Origin: Bacillus_BD sp963787345
GTDB taxonomy: Bacteria > Bacillota > Bacilli > Bacillales > Cytobacillaceae
Reading direction: 5' to 3'
Assembly (NCBI GenBank): GCA_963787345.1
Contig: CAWBCW010000011.1
Coordinates: 816,442-880,441, forward strand
DNA length: 64,000 nt
A model generated the notes under the pieces. It saw only the letters and a list, made by a program, of their open reading frames with translations. It was not told the origin of the DNA and ran no database searches. Below are positions 43,490 to 51,916 of this stretch, piece by piece. The position numbers and the translations under genes are program-made. Positions within the stretch are counted from its first letter, which is position 1, and every line of letters starts with the position of its first letter.

Positions 43490-43852
43490 AGAAACAACCT
43501 CCTTCTCAGTTGCTTACGCAATCTTAATATAAACTTTACAATAAATTTACATTTCCTTAATTATTATTTTAATACAACTTAATAAAAATTCAACCGTTCC
43601 GACAAAAGTAGTCAAAAAATTCCTTCATCTATAGCCTTTTTAGAATATAATATAAAAATAGTACTAATAGATTGCAATTTATAATTATTTTAGATTAAAA
43701 TGTTGACTAAGAGAAACATTTTGGAATTCATGCATATATTAATTCAAAAAATCAAAGGGCTAATAATTTTTAACCTAAAAGTTGGGCTGGGTAAACATTT
43801 TGTCCTATATACAATTTTGATGTGTTAGATTGGTTGAAGGAGAGGGAATTAA
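43490..43852. other. Intergenic region upstream of the ZIP transporter gene
   Basis: 363 bases, very AT-rich, between divergent genes. No confident promoter, riboswitch or coding frame. Confidence 0.4.
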
Positions 43853-44659
43853 GTGGAAAATGTTTTATTAGCATTCTTGCTAACTCTTTTTGCGGGGTTG
43901 GCCACAGGAATCGGAAGTGTGTTAGCTTTTTTTACTTCGCGTACAAATACGAAGTTTTTATCATTTGCATTAGGATTTTCAGCAGGTGTTATGATATATG
44001 TATCCATGATTGAAATATTTGTGAAAGCTCAAAATGCGTTAGTTGGTGAAATGGGTAAGGTTCCGGGTAATTGGACAACAGTGGGAAGCTTTTTTGCTGG
44101 TATGTTGCTGATTGCTTTAATTGATAAGTGTATTCCAAAACAAAGTAATCCGCATGAATTAAAAAAAGTGGAAGAAATGAGTGGACCAAGTAAGGCAATC
44201 GATGATCCAGCTCTATTAAAAATGGGCACATTTACGGCACTGGCGATTGGTATTCACAATTTTCCGGAAGGGATAGCTACTTTTGTATCTACACTTCAAG
44301 ATCCTTCACTAGGAATCGCGATAGCGGTGGCAATTGCAATTCATAATATACCTGAAGGCATTGCAGTGTCGGTACCCGTTTATTTTGCTACGGGAAGTAA
44401 GAAGAAAGCCTTTAAACTTTCATTTTTATCTGGTTTATCAGAGCCGATAGGTGCTTTAGTTGCTTTTTTCATATTAATGCCTTTTTTAAACGGGATTATG
44501 TTTGGTGTTATCTTTGCTGCTGTTGCAGGAATCATGGTTTTTATATCTCTTGATGAATTATTGCCAGCTGCCAAAAAGTATGATGAGGCTCATACTTCTA
44601 TATATGGGTTAATTGCAGGGATGGCTGTAATGGCTATCAGTCTCTTGCTATTAATGTAA
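43853..44659 (+). CDS. ZIP family metal transporter (ZupT-like)
   Basis: Inner-membrane importer of Zn(II) and related divalent metals. Eight hydrophobic segments with the family metal motifs GIHNFPEGIATF and AIAIHNIPEGIAVSVP (His/Asn/Glu ligands in helices 4 and 5). A hydrophilic loop lies at about residues 95-125. 268 residues. GTG start at 43853 after AGGAGAGGGAATT. Monocistronic with a terminator downstream. Could supply Fe or Zn; ZupT types are broad. Confidence 0.92.
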   Translation: MENVLLAFLLTLFAGLATGIGSVLAFFTSRTNTKFLSFALGFSAGVMIYVSMIEIFVKAQNALVGEMGKVPGNWTTVGSFFAGMLLIALIDKCIPKQSNPHELKKVEEMSGPSKAIDDPALLKMGTFTALAIGIHNFPEGIATFVSTLQDPSLGIAIAVAIAIHNIPEGIAVSVPVYFATGSKKKAFKLSFLSGLSEPIGALVAFFILMPFLNGIMFGVIFAAVAGIMVFISLDELLPAAKKYDEAHTSIYGLIAGMAVMAISLLLLM

Positions 44660-44708
44660 AATGCAGACTTGAGTTTTTTGTAATAAAAACATTGATGTTG
44701 TTTAGAAT

Positions 44709-44752
44709 AGAAGGTGTAACGAAAGCTTTAATTGTTGCGCCTTCTATTTTTT
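44709..44752 (+). terminator. Terminator after the ZIP gene
   Basis: Stem AGAAGGTGTAAC / GTTGCGCCTTCT (one mismatch or G-T), then ATTTTTT. Confidence 0.75.
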
Positions 44753-44823
44753 GTACATAAAAAGAATAAATATGTGCAAAGTATAAAACATATTTAAATG
44801 AGAAACATGAGGAGGAATTGTTT

Positions 44824-45432
44824 ATGAACTTAAAAGCGTGGTTAGCCACCTTTTTATTTATCGGTATTTTAGCTGGCTGTGGAGGAGGAAATGATGAAAC
44901 GGCTGACGAAACAAATGATACAACCCAAACAGAGGAGCCTGTGACAGAAGAACCTGCTGCAGATGAAAATAAGGATGCAGGACAGAATGAAGAAGGCACA
45001 GATGTAAATACAACAGCTTCAATTGTCGCTGAGGCAGATGCTTTTGTAAAAGCGATAGGTGAAAACGGAACTTGGATTATTGCAACACTTAGCGATATTA
45101 ATATCGATCAAGATGTTGTAGTAGCTGGAGAATTTCATGATAAGAATGATGCTTCAAAAGATTTATATCGTAAAATAGCCCCTTATGAACAAGATGAAAA
45201 TCACAAGATTACAAAAGCATACACGATAACTGTTCCAAAAATGACGATCAAAAGTCCGAATACGAAACTAGCTGGTGGTACAATTAAAGGAGATATTTAT
45301 GTAGAAACAGAAGGATTTAATGTTGCTCAAGAAGCGAAGGTTGATGGAAATATTTTCTATGCAAATGAAGAAGTAAAAAATTCAGCGATTATTGAAGGCG
45401 ATGTTACTGGAACTCAAGAAGTACAATCATAA
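44824..45432 (+). CDS. Lipoprotein with bactofilin-like C-terminal repeat
   Basis: Secreted lipoprotein: hydrophobic signal (WLATFLFIGILAGCGGG) with lipobox LAGC at about residue 20, then an acidic Thr/Glu linker (residues 23-65). The folded domain of about 130 residues includes FVKAIGENGTWIIATLSDI, VVVAGEFHDKND and TVPKMTIKSP. The end (GGTIKGDIYVETEGFNV...DGNIFYANEE...AIIEGDVTG) has beta-strand repeats like bactofilin/polymer-forming proteins. Start 44824 after GAGGAGGAATTG. Same domain as the next gene. Function unknown. Confidence 0.75.
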   Translation: MNLKAWLATFLFIGILAGCGGGNDETADETNDTTQTEEPVTEEPAADENKDAGQNEEGTDVNTTASIVAEADAFVKAIGENGTWIIATLSDINIDQDVVVAGEFHDKNDASKDLYRKIAPYEQDENHKITKAYTITVPKMTIKSPNTKLAGGTIKGDIYVETEGFNVAQEAKVDGNIFYANEEVKNSAIIEGDVTGTQEVQS

Positions 45433-45445
45433 TCAGCCTGATTTC

Positions 45446-45485
45446 AAAGCAGCTTATAGCTTCGGCTATAATGCTGCTTTTTCTA
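45446..45485 (+). terminator. Terminator after the first lipoprotein gene
   Basis: Stem AAGCAGCTTATAGC / GCTATAATGCTGCTT with a stable TTCG tetraloop and a T-run. Confidence 0.85.
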
Positions 45486-45698
45486 TTATTATAGTTTACA
45501 TAATAATATTAATAGAAACTATGAAGAAGCTACAGAGAATAATTTATAGCTATGAATTGAATCATATTTATTTCAAAAATCACAATTAACATAGAAAGGC
45601 CTGTAGTTATTTATAGTTTTCTATAATAAACTTCGCTTTAACGGAATATTACTCACCTTTTAGCTAATAAATGAATTGTCAAAAATTGTACATATGTG

Positions 45699-45726
45699 TT
45701 GGATATTTATGCATAAAATCTATGAT
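45699..45726 (+). promoter_or_regulatory. Candidate promoter of the second lipoprotein gene
   Basis: TTGGAT (45699-45704), 16-base spacer, TATGAT (45721-45726), 51 bases before the ATG. The rest of the 344-base gap has only the upstream terminator. Confidence 0.4.
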
Positions 45727-45776
45727 AAAGTAGTAAGTATAGGAAATATGAAAACACTTTCAGGGAGGAAACACCT

Positions 45777-46754
45777 ATGAAATTCAAGCCATTTTTAATT
45801 TCAGCATTATTAGTAGGAACTTTAGCAGCATGTGGATCAGAAGACGTAGCTAAAGAACCAAAAGAAGAAGAAAAAACAGACGCAGTAGCGGCGGCATCTA
45901 TTACTGATAATCCAGCGGCATTTACAGCAGCTTTAGGTGAAGATGGAACTTGGATTGTTGCAGCAACTGCAGATATCACACTTGCTGAAGAAGTATTAGT
46001 AGCGGGTGAATTCTATGATAAAGACGATGAGAGTCAAGATCTTTATCGTAAATTAGCTCTTTATACGCAAGATGAAGATCGTAATGTGCTTGATACTTTC
46101 ACGTTAACTGTTCCAAAAATGACAGTTGAAAGTCCAAATTTTAAGATTCAAAATGGTACAGTTAAAGGCGATGTATTTGTAGAAGCAAATGGTTTTTCAC
46201 TAGCTCCAGATACTACGATTGATGGAAATCTTTACTTCGCAAATGAAGAATTCCAAAAATCAGCAGTCATTGAAGGAACTGTAACTGGTGCAAATGAAAT
46301 AAAAGAAGATACAGCAGAAGAAACGGACGCAGTAGCAGCAGCATCTATTACTGCTGATCCAGCGGAATTTGCAGCAGCATTAGGTGAAGATGGAACTTGG
46401 ATTGTTGCAGCAACTGCAGACATCACACTCGATGAAGAAGTATTAGTAGCGGGTGAATTCTATAATAAAGACGATAAAAGCCAAGACCTTTATCGTAAAT
46501 TAGCTCTTTATACGCAAGATGAAGATCGTAATGTACAAGATACTTTCACGTTAACCGTTCCAAAAATGACAGTTGAAAGTCCAAACTTTAAGATTCAAAA
46601 TGGTACAGTTAAAGGCGATGTAGTTGTAGAAGTAAACGGTTTTTCACTAGCTCCAGATACTACGATTGACGGGAATCTTTACTTCGCAAGCGAAGAGTTC
46701 CAAAAATCTGCCGTTATTGAAGGAACTGTAACTGGTGCAACTGAAGTAAAATAA
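45777..46754 (+). CDS. Lipoprotein with two tandem bactofilin-like domains
   Basis: Paralogue of the preceding lipoprotein. Signal peptide with lipobox LAAC (Cys19), short acidic linker, then two nearly identical domains (residues 35-183 and 184-325), each starting DAVAAASIT and holding ALGEDGTWIVAATADITL, VLVAGEFY, TVPKMTVESPNFKIQNGTVK and ending SAVIEGTVTGA. Only a few residues differ between copies, pointing to recent unequal duplication. 325 residues. The ATG follows CAGGGAGGAAACACC. The surface-exposed beta-helical scaffold role is inferred; no catalytic motif seen. Confidence 0.78.
   Translation: MKFKPFLISALLVGTLAACGSEDVAKEPKEEEKTDAVAAASITDNPAAFTAALGEDGTWIVAATADITLAEEVLVAGEFYDKDDESQDLYRKLALYTQDEDRNVLDTFTLTVPKMTVESPNFKIQNGTVKGDVFVEANGFSLAPDTTIDGNLYFANEEFQKSAVIEGTVTGANEIKEDTAEETDAVAAASITADPAEFAAALGEDGTWIVAATADITLDEEVLVAGEFYNKDDKSQDLYRKLALYTQDEDRNVQDTFTLTVPKMTVESPNFKIQNGTVKGDVVVEVNGFSLAPDTTIDGNLYFASEEFQKSAVIEGTVTGATEVK
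45879..46751 (+). repeat. Tandem in-gene duplication, 447-bp period
   Basis: Copy 1 at 45879-46325 and copy 2 at 46326-46751 are nearly identical at DNA level (for example AGGTGAAGATGGAACTTGGA in both), with silent as well as coding differences. The period is 149 codons exactly. Confidence 0.9.
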
Positions 46755-46767
46755 TATGTCTAATAGA

Positions 46768-46808
46768 AAAACAGCTTCTAAGATTAATAAATTAGAAGCT
46801 GTTTTTTG
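46768..46808 (+). terminator. Terminator after the tandem-domain lipoprotein gene
   Basis: Stem AACAGCTTCTAA / TTAGAAGCTGTT, 10-base loop, then TTTTTT. Confidence 0.88.
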
Positions 46809-46931
46809 ATTTTGATGCATGGATCGGAAAAAACTTGTAAACTTGGTTCATTTCGATTATGAAAACTTGTCCTTCTTTTATTATCTATTGCATATATATT
46901 ACGTGATAGTAAGGATATCAGGAGGGATTGG

Positions 46932-47207
46932 ATGTTTCATTTAATTGAAAAGGCAATCTTAGGAATGGCAATTTTACGTTTTTTTTCAGGAAGCTTAGAG
47001 GTTTTCGTTGCATTATTGTTTATAAAATATAATGATATTGAAAAAGCATTAGTCATTAACAGCTCCTTAGCTTTAGTAGGTCCAATCATATTACTGCTTA
47101 CAACTACAATTGGTTTAGTAGGAATGGCCGAGAAGATTTCACTAACGAAAATACTATGGGTGTTCGGTGGTGTTGCTTGCATTATCTATGGGGTAAAGAG
47201 CAATTAA
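46932..47207 (+). CDS. yqhV: YqhV family membrane protein
   Basis: 91 residues with three hydrophobic segments (about 8-30, 44-62, 72-88). The pattern EKAILGMAILRFFSGSLEV and ALVINSSLALVGPIIL matches the YqhV (DUF2619) family. The ATG follows CAGGAGGGATTGG. In B. subtilis yqhV precedes the spoIIIA operon; here it does not. Function unknown. Confidence 0.8.
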   Translation: MFHLIEKAILGMAILRFFSGSLEVFVALLFIKYNDIEKALVINSSLALVGPIILLLTTTIGLVGMAEKISLTKILWVFGGVACIIYGVKSN

Positions 47208-47264
47208 TATTGCGGCGATCTCCTATTTTTATAGGTGGTGAGGTGAATGCAAGTTTTATCAATT

Positions 47265-47376
47265 TGGTGGGGGGAGGCTGAATGAAGTTAAAGCCTCCGG
47301 CGGATACCTCGATTTTATCGAGCAAGCTCAATAAAATCGGGGTACAAATTCGTGTAGGCGAATTTGATTATTGTTC
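47265..47376. other. Cluster of three hairpins, possibly a small repeat element
   Basis: Three consecutive inverted repeats: GGAGGCT/AGCCTCC (47274-47298), CTCGATTTTAT/ATAAAATCGGG (about 47307-47342) and CAAATTCG/CGAATTTG (about 47345-47366). GC content is higher than in the flanks. It could be a mobile hairpin repeat or a structured leader. Overlaps the small frame at 47282-47383. Confidence 0.5.
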
Positions 47377-47383
47377 TCTCTAG
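47282..47383 (+). CDS. Doubtful 33-aa small ORF in the hairpin cluster
   Basis: ATG at 47282 sits just behind GGGGGGAGGCTGA and overlaps the stop of a 12-codon frame that begins at 47247 (behind GGTGAGGTGA). The peptide starts MKLKPPADTSILSSKLNKIG. The good ribosome binding site lies inside the first hairpin. It may be a real short gene or a chance frame in a palindromic element. Confidence 0.25.
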   Translation: MKLKPPADTSILSSKLNKIGVQIRVGEFDYCSL

Positions 47384-47504
47384 AATATTTCTATCAAATA
47401 CATGCGACTTTTGTGTGAAATTAAAGATTTCATTCGAAATATGTCGAAAATCATGTATAATAATATATTGCAGAAGATAGATTTAAGCTAGGGAGGATTA
47501 GAGA

Positions 47505-47891
47505 ATGATGGAGTGGGTCTTAGTCCTATTATTTGCTGCAGCCATCTTGCTGCTCATTTTATCGTTTAGTAAAAATAATCAAGCGTCTAAAAATATCGAC
47601 AAACAATTAGAAGAGATTACTTTTACTTATATGGAAGAGATAAGTAAGTTACAACAGCAAATACGGAATTTAGAATTAGACGCTGAAATAACAGCGGTTC
47701 AAACCGGTTTGATCCAAGACAACGGGCAACAGCGTGTTTTATATCGTGAAATCCTTGACCTTCATAAACGTGGTTATTCTATAGAAAGTATAGCCTTAAA
47801 GAAACGTTTATCTGTAGAAGAAGTAGAGGAGTTATTAGCCCCTTTTAAACAAGTAAATAATGAAGGGGGTACTGTTGCTCATGACATCTAA
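47505..47891 (+). CDS. Single-pass membrane protein with coiled coil and C-terminal HTH-like segment
   Basis: N-terminal membrane helix (WVLVLLFAAAILLLILSF), then coiled coil (about residues 30-68, EEISKLQQQIRNLELDAEI) and a C-terminal segment (LDLHKRGYSIESIALKKRLS VEEVEELL, split here) resembling a helix-turn-helix. The architecture is reminiscent of SwrB/YlxL-like Bacillus proteins, but I am not certain of homology. The ATG follows GGGAGGATTAGAGA. 128 residues. Overlaps the next gene by 11 bases. Confidence 0.6.
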   Translation: MMEWVLVLLFAAAILLLILSFSKNNQASKNIDKQLEEITFTYMEEISKLQQQIRNLELDAEITAVQTGLIQDNGQQRVLYREILDLHKRGYSIESIALKKRLSVEEVEELLAPFKQVNNEGGTVAHDI

Positions 47892-48366
47892 TTCAATTCG
47901 CAGTTTTGCTTTAGGGCTTCTTATTGCAGCGGGTGTATGTGGTCTTGTTTATTTTACACAATCGGATGAGGGAAAAAATGGTGAAGATTCAAAAACAAAG
48001 GTTGAAACTTTATCGGTTGATGAAATGAAAAATGCTCTCGCTAATGAAGGTTATGTCATTCAGACAGAAGCCGAATGGAATGAACAACTTGCAGCTGCTA
48101 AAACAGAAGAGAATGCAGCACAAGAACAGAACCAGGAACAGCCGGGACAGGAAAAAGTCATTTATCGCACGATGATATCCGTGTCTTCTGGAATGACTAG
48201 CATTGATGTTGGAAAAGCTTTAGAACAAACGAACATTATTGAAAGTGCGTTCGCCTTTTCGAAAGAGGTTGAAAATCGTGGATTATCAAATGGCTTACGC
48301 CCTGGTATGTACGAAATCAACAGCGAAATGTCCTTAGATGAAATCATTGCAACGATTTTCCAATAA
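47881..48366 (+). CDS. Membrane-anchored protein with MltG/YceG LysM-like domain
   Basis: N-terminal membrane anchor (FALGLLIAAGVCGLVYF), Glu/Gln-rich linker, then about 65 residues (ISVSSGMTSIDVGKALEQ ... NGLRPGMYEINSEMSLDEII) that match the LysM-like substrate-binding region of YceG/MltG. The lytic transglycosylase catalytic domain is absent. 161 residues from ATG 47881; a TTG at 47875 closer to GAAGGGGG is also possible. Likely an extracytoplasmic peptidoglycan-associated protein; coupled to the upstream gene. Confidence 0.65.
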   Translation: MTSNSIRSFALGLLIAAGVCGLVYFTQSDEGKNGEDSKTKVETLSVDEMKNALANEGYVIQTEAEWNEQLAAAKTEENAAQEQNQEQPGQEKVIYRTMISVSSGMTSIDVGKALEQTNIIESAFAFSKEVENRGLSNGLRPGMYEINSEMSLDEIIATIFQ

Positions 48367-48384
48367 CATTATTATGTAAACTAA

Positions 48385-48427
48385 AATAAGAGATATCCAT
48401 TCTAAAATGGATATCTCTTATTTTTTA
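48385..48427 (+). terminator. Terminator after the YceG-like gene
   Basis: Perfect stem AATAAGAGATATCCATT / AATGGATATCTCTTATT with a 4-base loop and TTTTT. Confidence 0.92.
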
Positions 48428-48528
48428 GTATTTCAATTTTAATAACACTATGTGCTAAATACACAATATATAAATAAACCTCGTACATCAAATAGTATAG
48501 AAAAAGATAATAATACTCGTACATTTAA

Positions 48529-48768
48529 TTAGCATAAAAAAATTAAGACAAACACAGAATTTTGAATACGGCCCCATTTTTCGCTCACCAAAACATTTCT
48601 TAAATCAGTTGTAGTTAGAATGTGAACCAGCGCAAAGGCAACAGGATAGTTTATATTGCGGAAGTAATTGAGCAGCAGTATTACTTCTTGTGGGCCAAGG
48701 TCACGAGAAGGCCGATCATCTTTTCTTACTGTTGCCGTAAGTAGGCCTTTATGTAATCGTTGGGACAA
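48529..48768 (-). pseudogene. Tyrosine recombinase (integrase) relic
   Basis: The minus-strand frame contains LGPQEVILLLNYFRN and ALVHILTTTDLRN, typical of the start of the integrase catalytic domain (LTPEEV ... TGLRxxEL). Where the catalytic Arg motif should read TGLRxxE it reads TDLRNVLVSE, and the distal His-x-x-Arg/Tyr parts are absent. Upstream (48770-48990) the same strand is full of stops. A decayed piece of a phage or island integrase. The rest of 48428-49129 is non-coding. Confidence 0.55.
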
Positions 48769-49129
48769 TGCATAAGATCATTAAGTCCAGTACATAGGAA
48801 AAGAATCGGATATATTTGGCCGGCAGCACTACCGAACGAGCCGAATAGCTTAAGAGCAGAGGTATGGAAATTCTCGGCCACGCCAGGAATCTGATCGTTA
48901 GCTTCGCATTGCTCCTAAATATTTTAAGCCCGGAGTATCTATCCTTCTTTGTTCTTCCAATTGTAATCGTTTGCTCATGAGGGCAGTAAAGGGATGCTTA
49001 GCTTACTCTGCGCAAAGTTTATGAACTTTTTTAAGAAGATCATTTTAAAAAACCTCATAAACTTCAAGTACCTTGACAGCCCTTTTCGCAAAGGCTCAAA
49101 GTGGTCAAACAAAAAAGGAGTGATCGAGA

Positions 49130-49318
49130 ATGGAAAGGAGAAATAATGGATTGAAGATAGCAAAATCAAGCAAAGGATATTATGTAGGATGGTTATATCA
49201 AGAGGGGGAAGTATCGAAAAAGGTTTTTAGATTAACGGAATAATTTAGCAATGAAGAGGAGGCACTAGAGTGGGTGAAAGCTATTATCGTAGAATTAGAG
49301 GAGCGAAAGGGGGGATAA
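49130..49318 (+). pseudogene. Small phage/plasmid-like ORF interrupted by TAA
   Basis: Begins MERRNNGLKIAKSSKGYYVG behind AAAAAAGGAGTGATCGAG. After 37 codons an in-frame TAA (49241-49243) interrupts, then the same frame continues FSNEEEALEWVKAIIVELEE to a second stop at 49316. The continuation reads as a coherent helix, so the gene probably once encoded about 62 residues. Function unknown. Confidence 0.5.
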
Positions 49319-49332
49319 TACCTCCCTTTCAA
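49305..49332. terminator. Terminator-like hairpin at end of the interrupted ORF
   Basis: Stem GAAAGGGGG / CCTCCCTTTC with a short loop; no strong T-run on the plus strand. Confidence 0.45.
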
Positions 49333-49374
49333 CTCACTGTTTTCTTTGATCCACTATTACCACAGTAAGATAAG

Positions 49375-49542
49375 TCATCTTGCTGTAACATCTTTAACCG
49401 CGTCAGAAATACGGTCAACTGCTGCTTTTCCAACATCTTCAACAGTATCAATTGCATTTTTTGCTACATCTCCTGCTGCTTCAACCCCATGTTTTGCTGT
49501 GTTGCGTCCTCGATCAATGGCAGATTGATTTTGCTCAGTCAT
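49375..49542 (-). CDS. Small hydrophilic LEA-like protein (55 aa)
   Basis: MTEQNQSAIDRGRNTAKHGV, then repeated Ala/Val/Asp/Lys amphipathic 11-mer-like units (EAAGDVAKNAIDTVEDVGKA, split across the protein). This composition resembles LEA/CsbD-like stress proteins. The ATG at 49542 follows AGAGGAATACAA. Too short for routine gene callers. No function assigned beyond a possible stress or desiccation role. Confidence 0.6.
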   Translation of the reverse strand: MTEQNQSAIDRGRNTAKHGVEAAGDVAKNAIDTVEDVGKAAVDRISDAVKDVTAR

Positions 49543-49760
49543 TTGTATTCCTCTTCACTTATAGAATATGTCATCGGCATTTATCTCCTTGACTTCGAGT
49601 TAACTCTACGTTTTGACAAGAACCTATCATGCTGTATGTTAAATGTCAAAGCATAACTAAATCATTTTATGTTTTGAATTATATTCCGCATATAAACTTT
49701 TTGCTTGAAATAGAGTTAACTATAGAGATTATTCTAGTTTTTCAAGAGAAAAAGGGAGAA

Positions 49761-49847
49761 ATGAATCAAAGTGAAGTTAAGTATCTATACCCGGTACAAG
49801 TCAATTCTCTTGAAAAATCAAATTATATTGGAGGTTTAAACAAATGA
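49761..49847 (+). CDS. Possible 28-aa leader ORF before the alcohol dehydrogenase gene
   Basis: MNQSEVKYLYPVQVNSLEK... preceded by AAAAGGGAGAA. Its TGA overlaps the ATG of the dehydrogenase gene (ATGA arrangement), and the AATTATATTGGAGG ribosome binding site of the dehydrogenase lies within it. It could be a translationally coupled leader or chance. Confidence 0.3.
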   Translation: MNQSEVKYLYPVQVNSLEKSNYIGGLNK

Positions 49848-50884
49848 TAACAGTTAAAGCGCGAGCAGTTGACGGTCCGGACAAACCATTTCGAGTTGCT
49901 GATATTAAAAGACGTGACCTTGATTTACATGATGTTCTAATTGAAATTAAATATGCAGGCATATGTCATTCTGACATTCATACTGCTCACGGCGAATGGG
50001 GTCCCGTGAACTATCCTCTTGTACCTGGACACGAGATTGCGGGAATTGTCACAGATGTTGGAGCCGAGGTAACAAAGTATAAAGTCGGTGACCGAGTTGG
50101 GGTCGGTTGTATGGTTGATTCCTGTGGTGAATGTGAGAACTGCCGTAAAGGAGAGGAACAATACTGTCTAAAAGGAAATGTCCCTACCTACGCTGGTGTT
50201 GACAAATACGGTGAGCCAACTCAAGGTGGCTATTCTACCCATATTGTTGTAACTAAGGACTTTGTAGTTAGAATTCCAGATAATATTGGGCTTGACGTTG
50301 CAGCACCTTTACTTTGTGCAGGCATTACTACATATTCTCCATTAAACCATTGGGGAGCTGGACCAGGTAAGAAAGTAGCTGTAGTTGGTATGGGCGGTCT
50401 TGGTCATATGGCTGTCAAGATTGCAAACGCCATGGGTGCAAAAGTTACCGTCCTGTCACAAACATTGAATAAAAAGGAAGATGGCTTGCAATTTGGTGCA
50501 GAAAACTACTATGCCACTAGCGACTCAGAAACATTTAAGAAACTTGCCGGATCCTTTGACTTAATTATTAACACGGTAAGTGCAAAGATTGACATAGATG
50601 CTTATTTAAGACTACTCACTCTTAACGGAACTCTGGTAAACGTCGGTGCTCCAGCAGAACCGTTGTCACTAAGCGTGAATTCGCTTATCGGTCATCGTCG
50701 TTCATTTGCAGGTTCAATGATTGGAGGCATCCGTGAGACTCAAGAAATGTTGGAGTTCTGTGCAAAACATAACATTGTTCCTAAGATTGAAGTAATTTCG
50801 GCTGACCAAATTGATGAAGCCTATGAACGTGTCTTAGCTTCAGATGTCAAGTATCGATTCGTGATTGACATAAGTACAATGTAA
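49844..50884 (+). CDS. Zinc-dependent NAD(P) alcohol dehydrogenase (CAD/YahK-like)
   Basis: Medium-chain alcohol/aldehyde reductase. Catalytic zinc: Cys in YAGICHSDIH, His-Glu in VPGHEIAGIV; structural zinc: four Cys in GVGCMVDSCGECENCRKGEEQYC (Cys-x2-Cys-x2-Cys-x7-Cys). Rossmann AVVGMGGLGHMAVKIA. 346 residues. The CAD group reduces aromatic and aliphatic aldehydes with NADPH, which may link it to aromatic compounds here, but this is inference. Followed by a strong terminator. Confidence 0.92.
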   Translation: MITVKARAVDGPDKPFRVADIKRRDLDLHDVLIEIKYAGICHSDIHTAHGEWGPVNYPLVPGHEIAGIVTDVGAEVTKYKVGDRVGVGCMVDSCGECENCRKGEEQYCLKGNVPTYAGVDKYGEPTQGGYSTHIVVTKDFVVRIPDNIGLDVAAPLLCAGITTYSPLNHWGAGPGKKVAVVGMGGLGHMAVKIANAMGAKVTVLSQTLNKKEDGLQFGAENYYATSDSETFKKLAGSFDLIINTVSAKIDIDAYLRLLTLNGTLVNVGAPAEPLSLSVNSLIGHRRSFAGSMIGGIRETQEMLEFCAKHNIVPKIEVISADQIDEAYERVLASDVKYRFVIDISTM

Positions 50885-50915
50885 GTTGCGTAAGCGATAA
50901 ATCTGAAGATACTTT

Positions 50916-50957
50916 CAAGGATGTCCCGAGATCCAGCTTTTGGGACATCCTTTTTTT
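50916..50957 (+). terminator. Terminator after the alcohol dehydrogenase gene
   Basis: Perfect 11-bp stem AAGGATGTCCC / GGGACATCCTT and seven Ts. Confidence 0.9.
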
Positions 50958-51485
50958 CTCTCTTTATAGTGCTTTCCTTATAGTTCTATCTGTCCCCGGC
51001 TATTTGGCAGGTTAGCATTCCTGTAGTAAATAATACTAAGTTTAGGAAGAGATGCACTTAAAGTAACGGGTGGCTTTTATTGAATAAGAGATGAACCTTC
51101 GTTTATGACAAATTGATTTTAGAATAAGTTTAGATAGAAAAAGCTTACAAAAAGAGGTGGACTGCACCTCTTTTTAATTTATCTCAAAACCCATGCTTTT
51201 TGACAGTAGCCACAACATGAAAAATAACTTACATTACTGTTGTTAATGACAATAAAGTTGTTTCAAAAACGTTTGTTACCCATGTTATTCAATTAAAGGG
51301 CCAGATTGCTAAACAAGTAGGAGTTTTATTAAGAATGTCGAAGAGGTTCTTTAACATGGAAGGGAAATAACAGAGCTTTTATCAAATTTTCTCCTCTTGG
51401 CTATTGCCAACTCATCCCAGCACTAACCTTCCCAAAACAAGAAGAACATTTAAAGATCGTTAATCAAAGAACTTCTTTGATTCCA
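50958..51485. other. Gene-poor stretch with an orphan terminator and a coding-like fragment
   Basis: Holds a terminator hairpin (51149-51175, AAAAAGAGGTG / CACCTCTTTTT) with no gene directly before it. A plus-strand frame without a start (51221-51370, about 49 codons) contains TVVNDNKVVSKTFVTHVIQL and ends at TAA. The fragment looks like protein-coding remains but I cannot name it. Confidence 0.4.
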
Positions 51486-51647
51486 TTATTCATTTATAAT
51501 AAGTACTTCCTCTTTTTTTACTAACTTAACATCGTATATGGAACTTGAACCTTCTTTTTGAACTTCAATCTGTCCGTTTCCATAATCATGTAAAACGTTG
51601 TAAGTTTCACTATTATAGACTACCTTTTTCCCTCTCAATGACTTCAT
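51486..51647 (-). CDS. Small hypothetical protein (53 aa)
   Basis: MKSLRGKKVVYNSETYNVLH with alternating charged/hydrophobic residues, suggesting a small beta-barrel (GQIEVQKEGSSSIYDVKLV). AAAGGGGGAA lies directly upstream of the ATG at 51647. Not recognised; supported by ribosome binding site and amino-acid pattern only. No obvious partner gene. Confidence 0.5.
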   Translation of the reverse strand: MKSLRGKKVVYNSETYNVLHDYGNGQIEVQKEGSSSIYDVKLVKKEEVLIINE

Positions 51648-51916
51648 TTCCCCCTTTAATTCAATATTAATTATTTTAAATAAAGTTTGATCAAATTGAT
51701 GCTAATAACCTTGATAAAAGAGTAAAAAGGAAAAGCTTGTTTTAAAAAGAGATTGATTAAAACAAGCTTTTAATATATTCGATTTAATCATTTCTTTATA
51801 AAAATTTTTGATCATTTTCTACTGTGTTGTTCCAGAAGTGCGCCCGATTATTTTATGAAAATTACTTTCCACTATACAAAATCATTAGCTATAATCTATT
51901 GTTTGTTAATATAATG

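Noticed and set aside
49629..49760. Longer 72-codon frame upstream of the alcohol dehydrogenase gene
   Set aside because: No ribosome binding site at the first ATG and unstructured composition; only the last 28 codons have any support.
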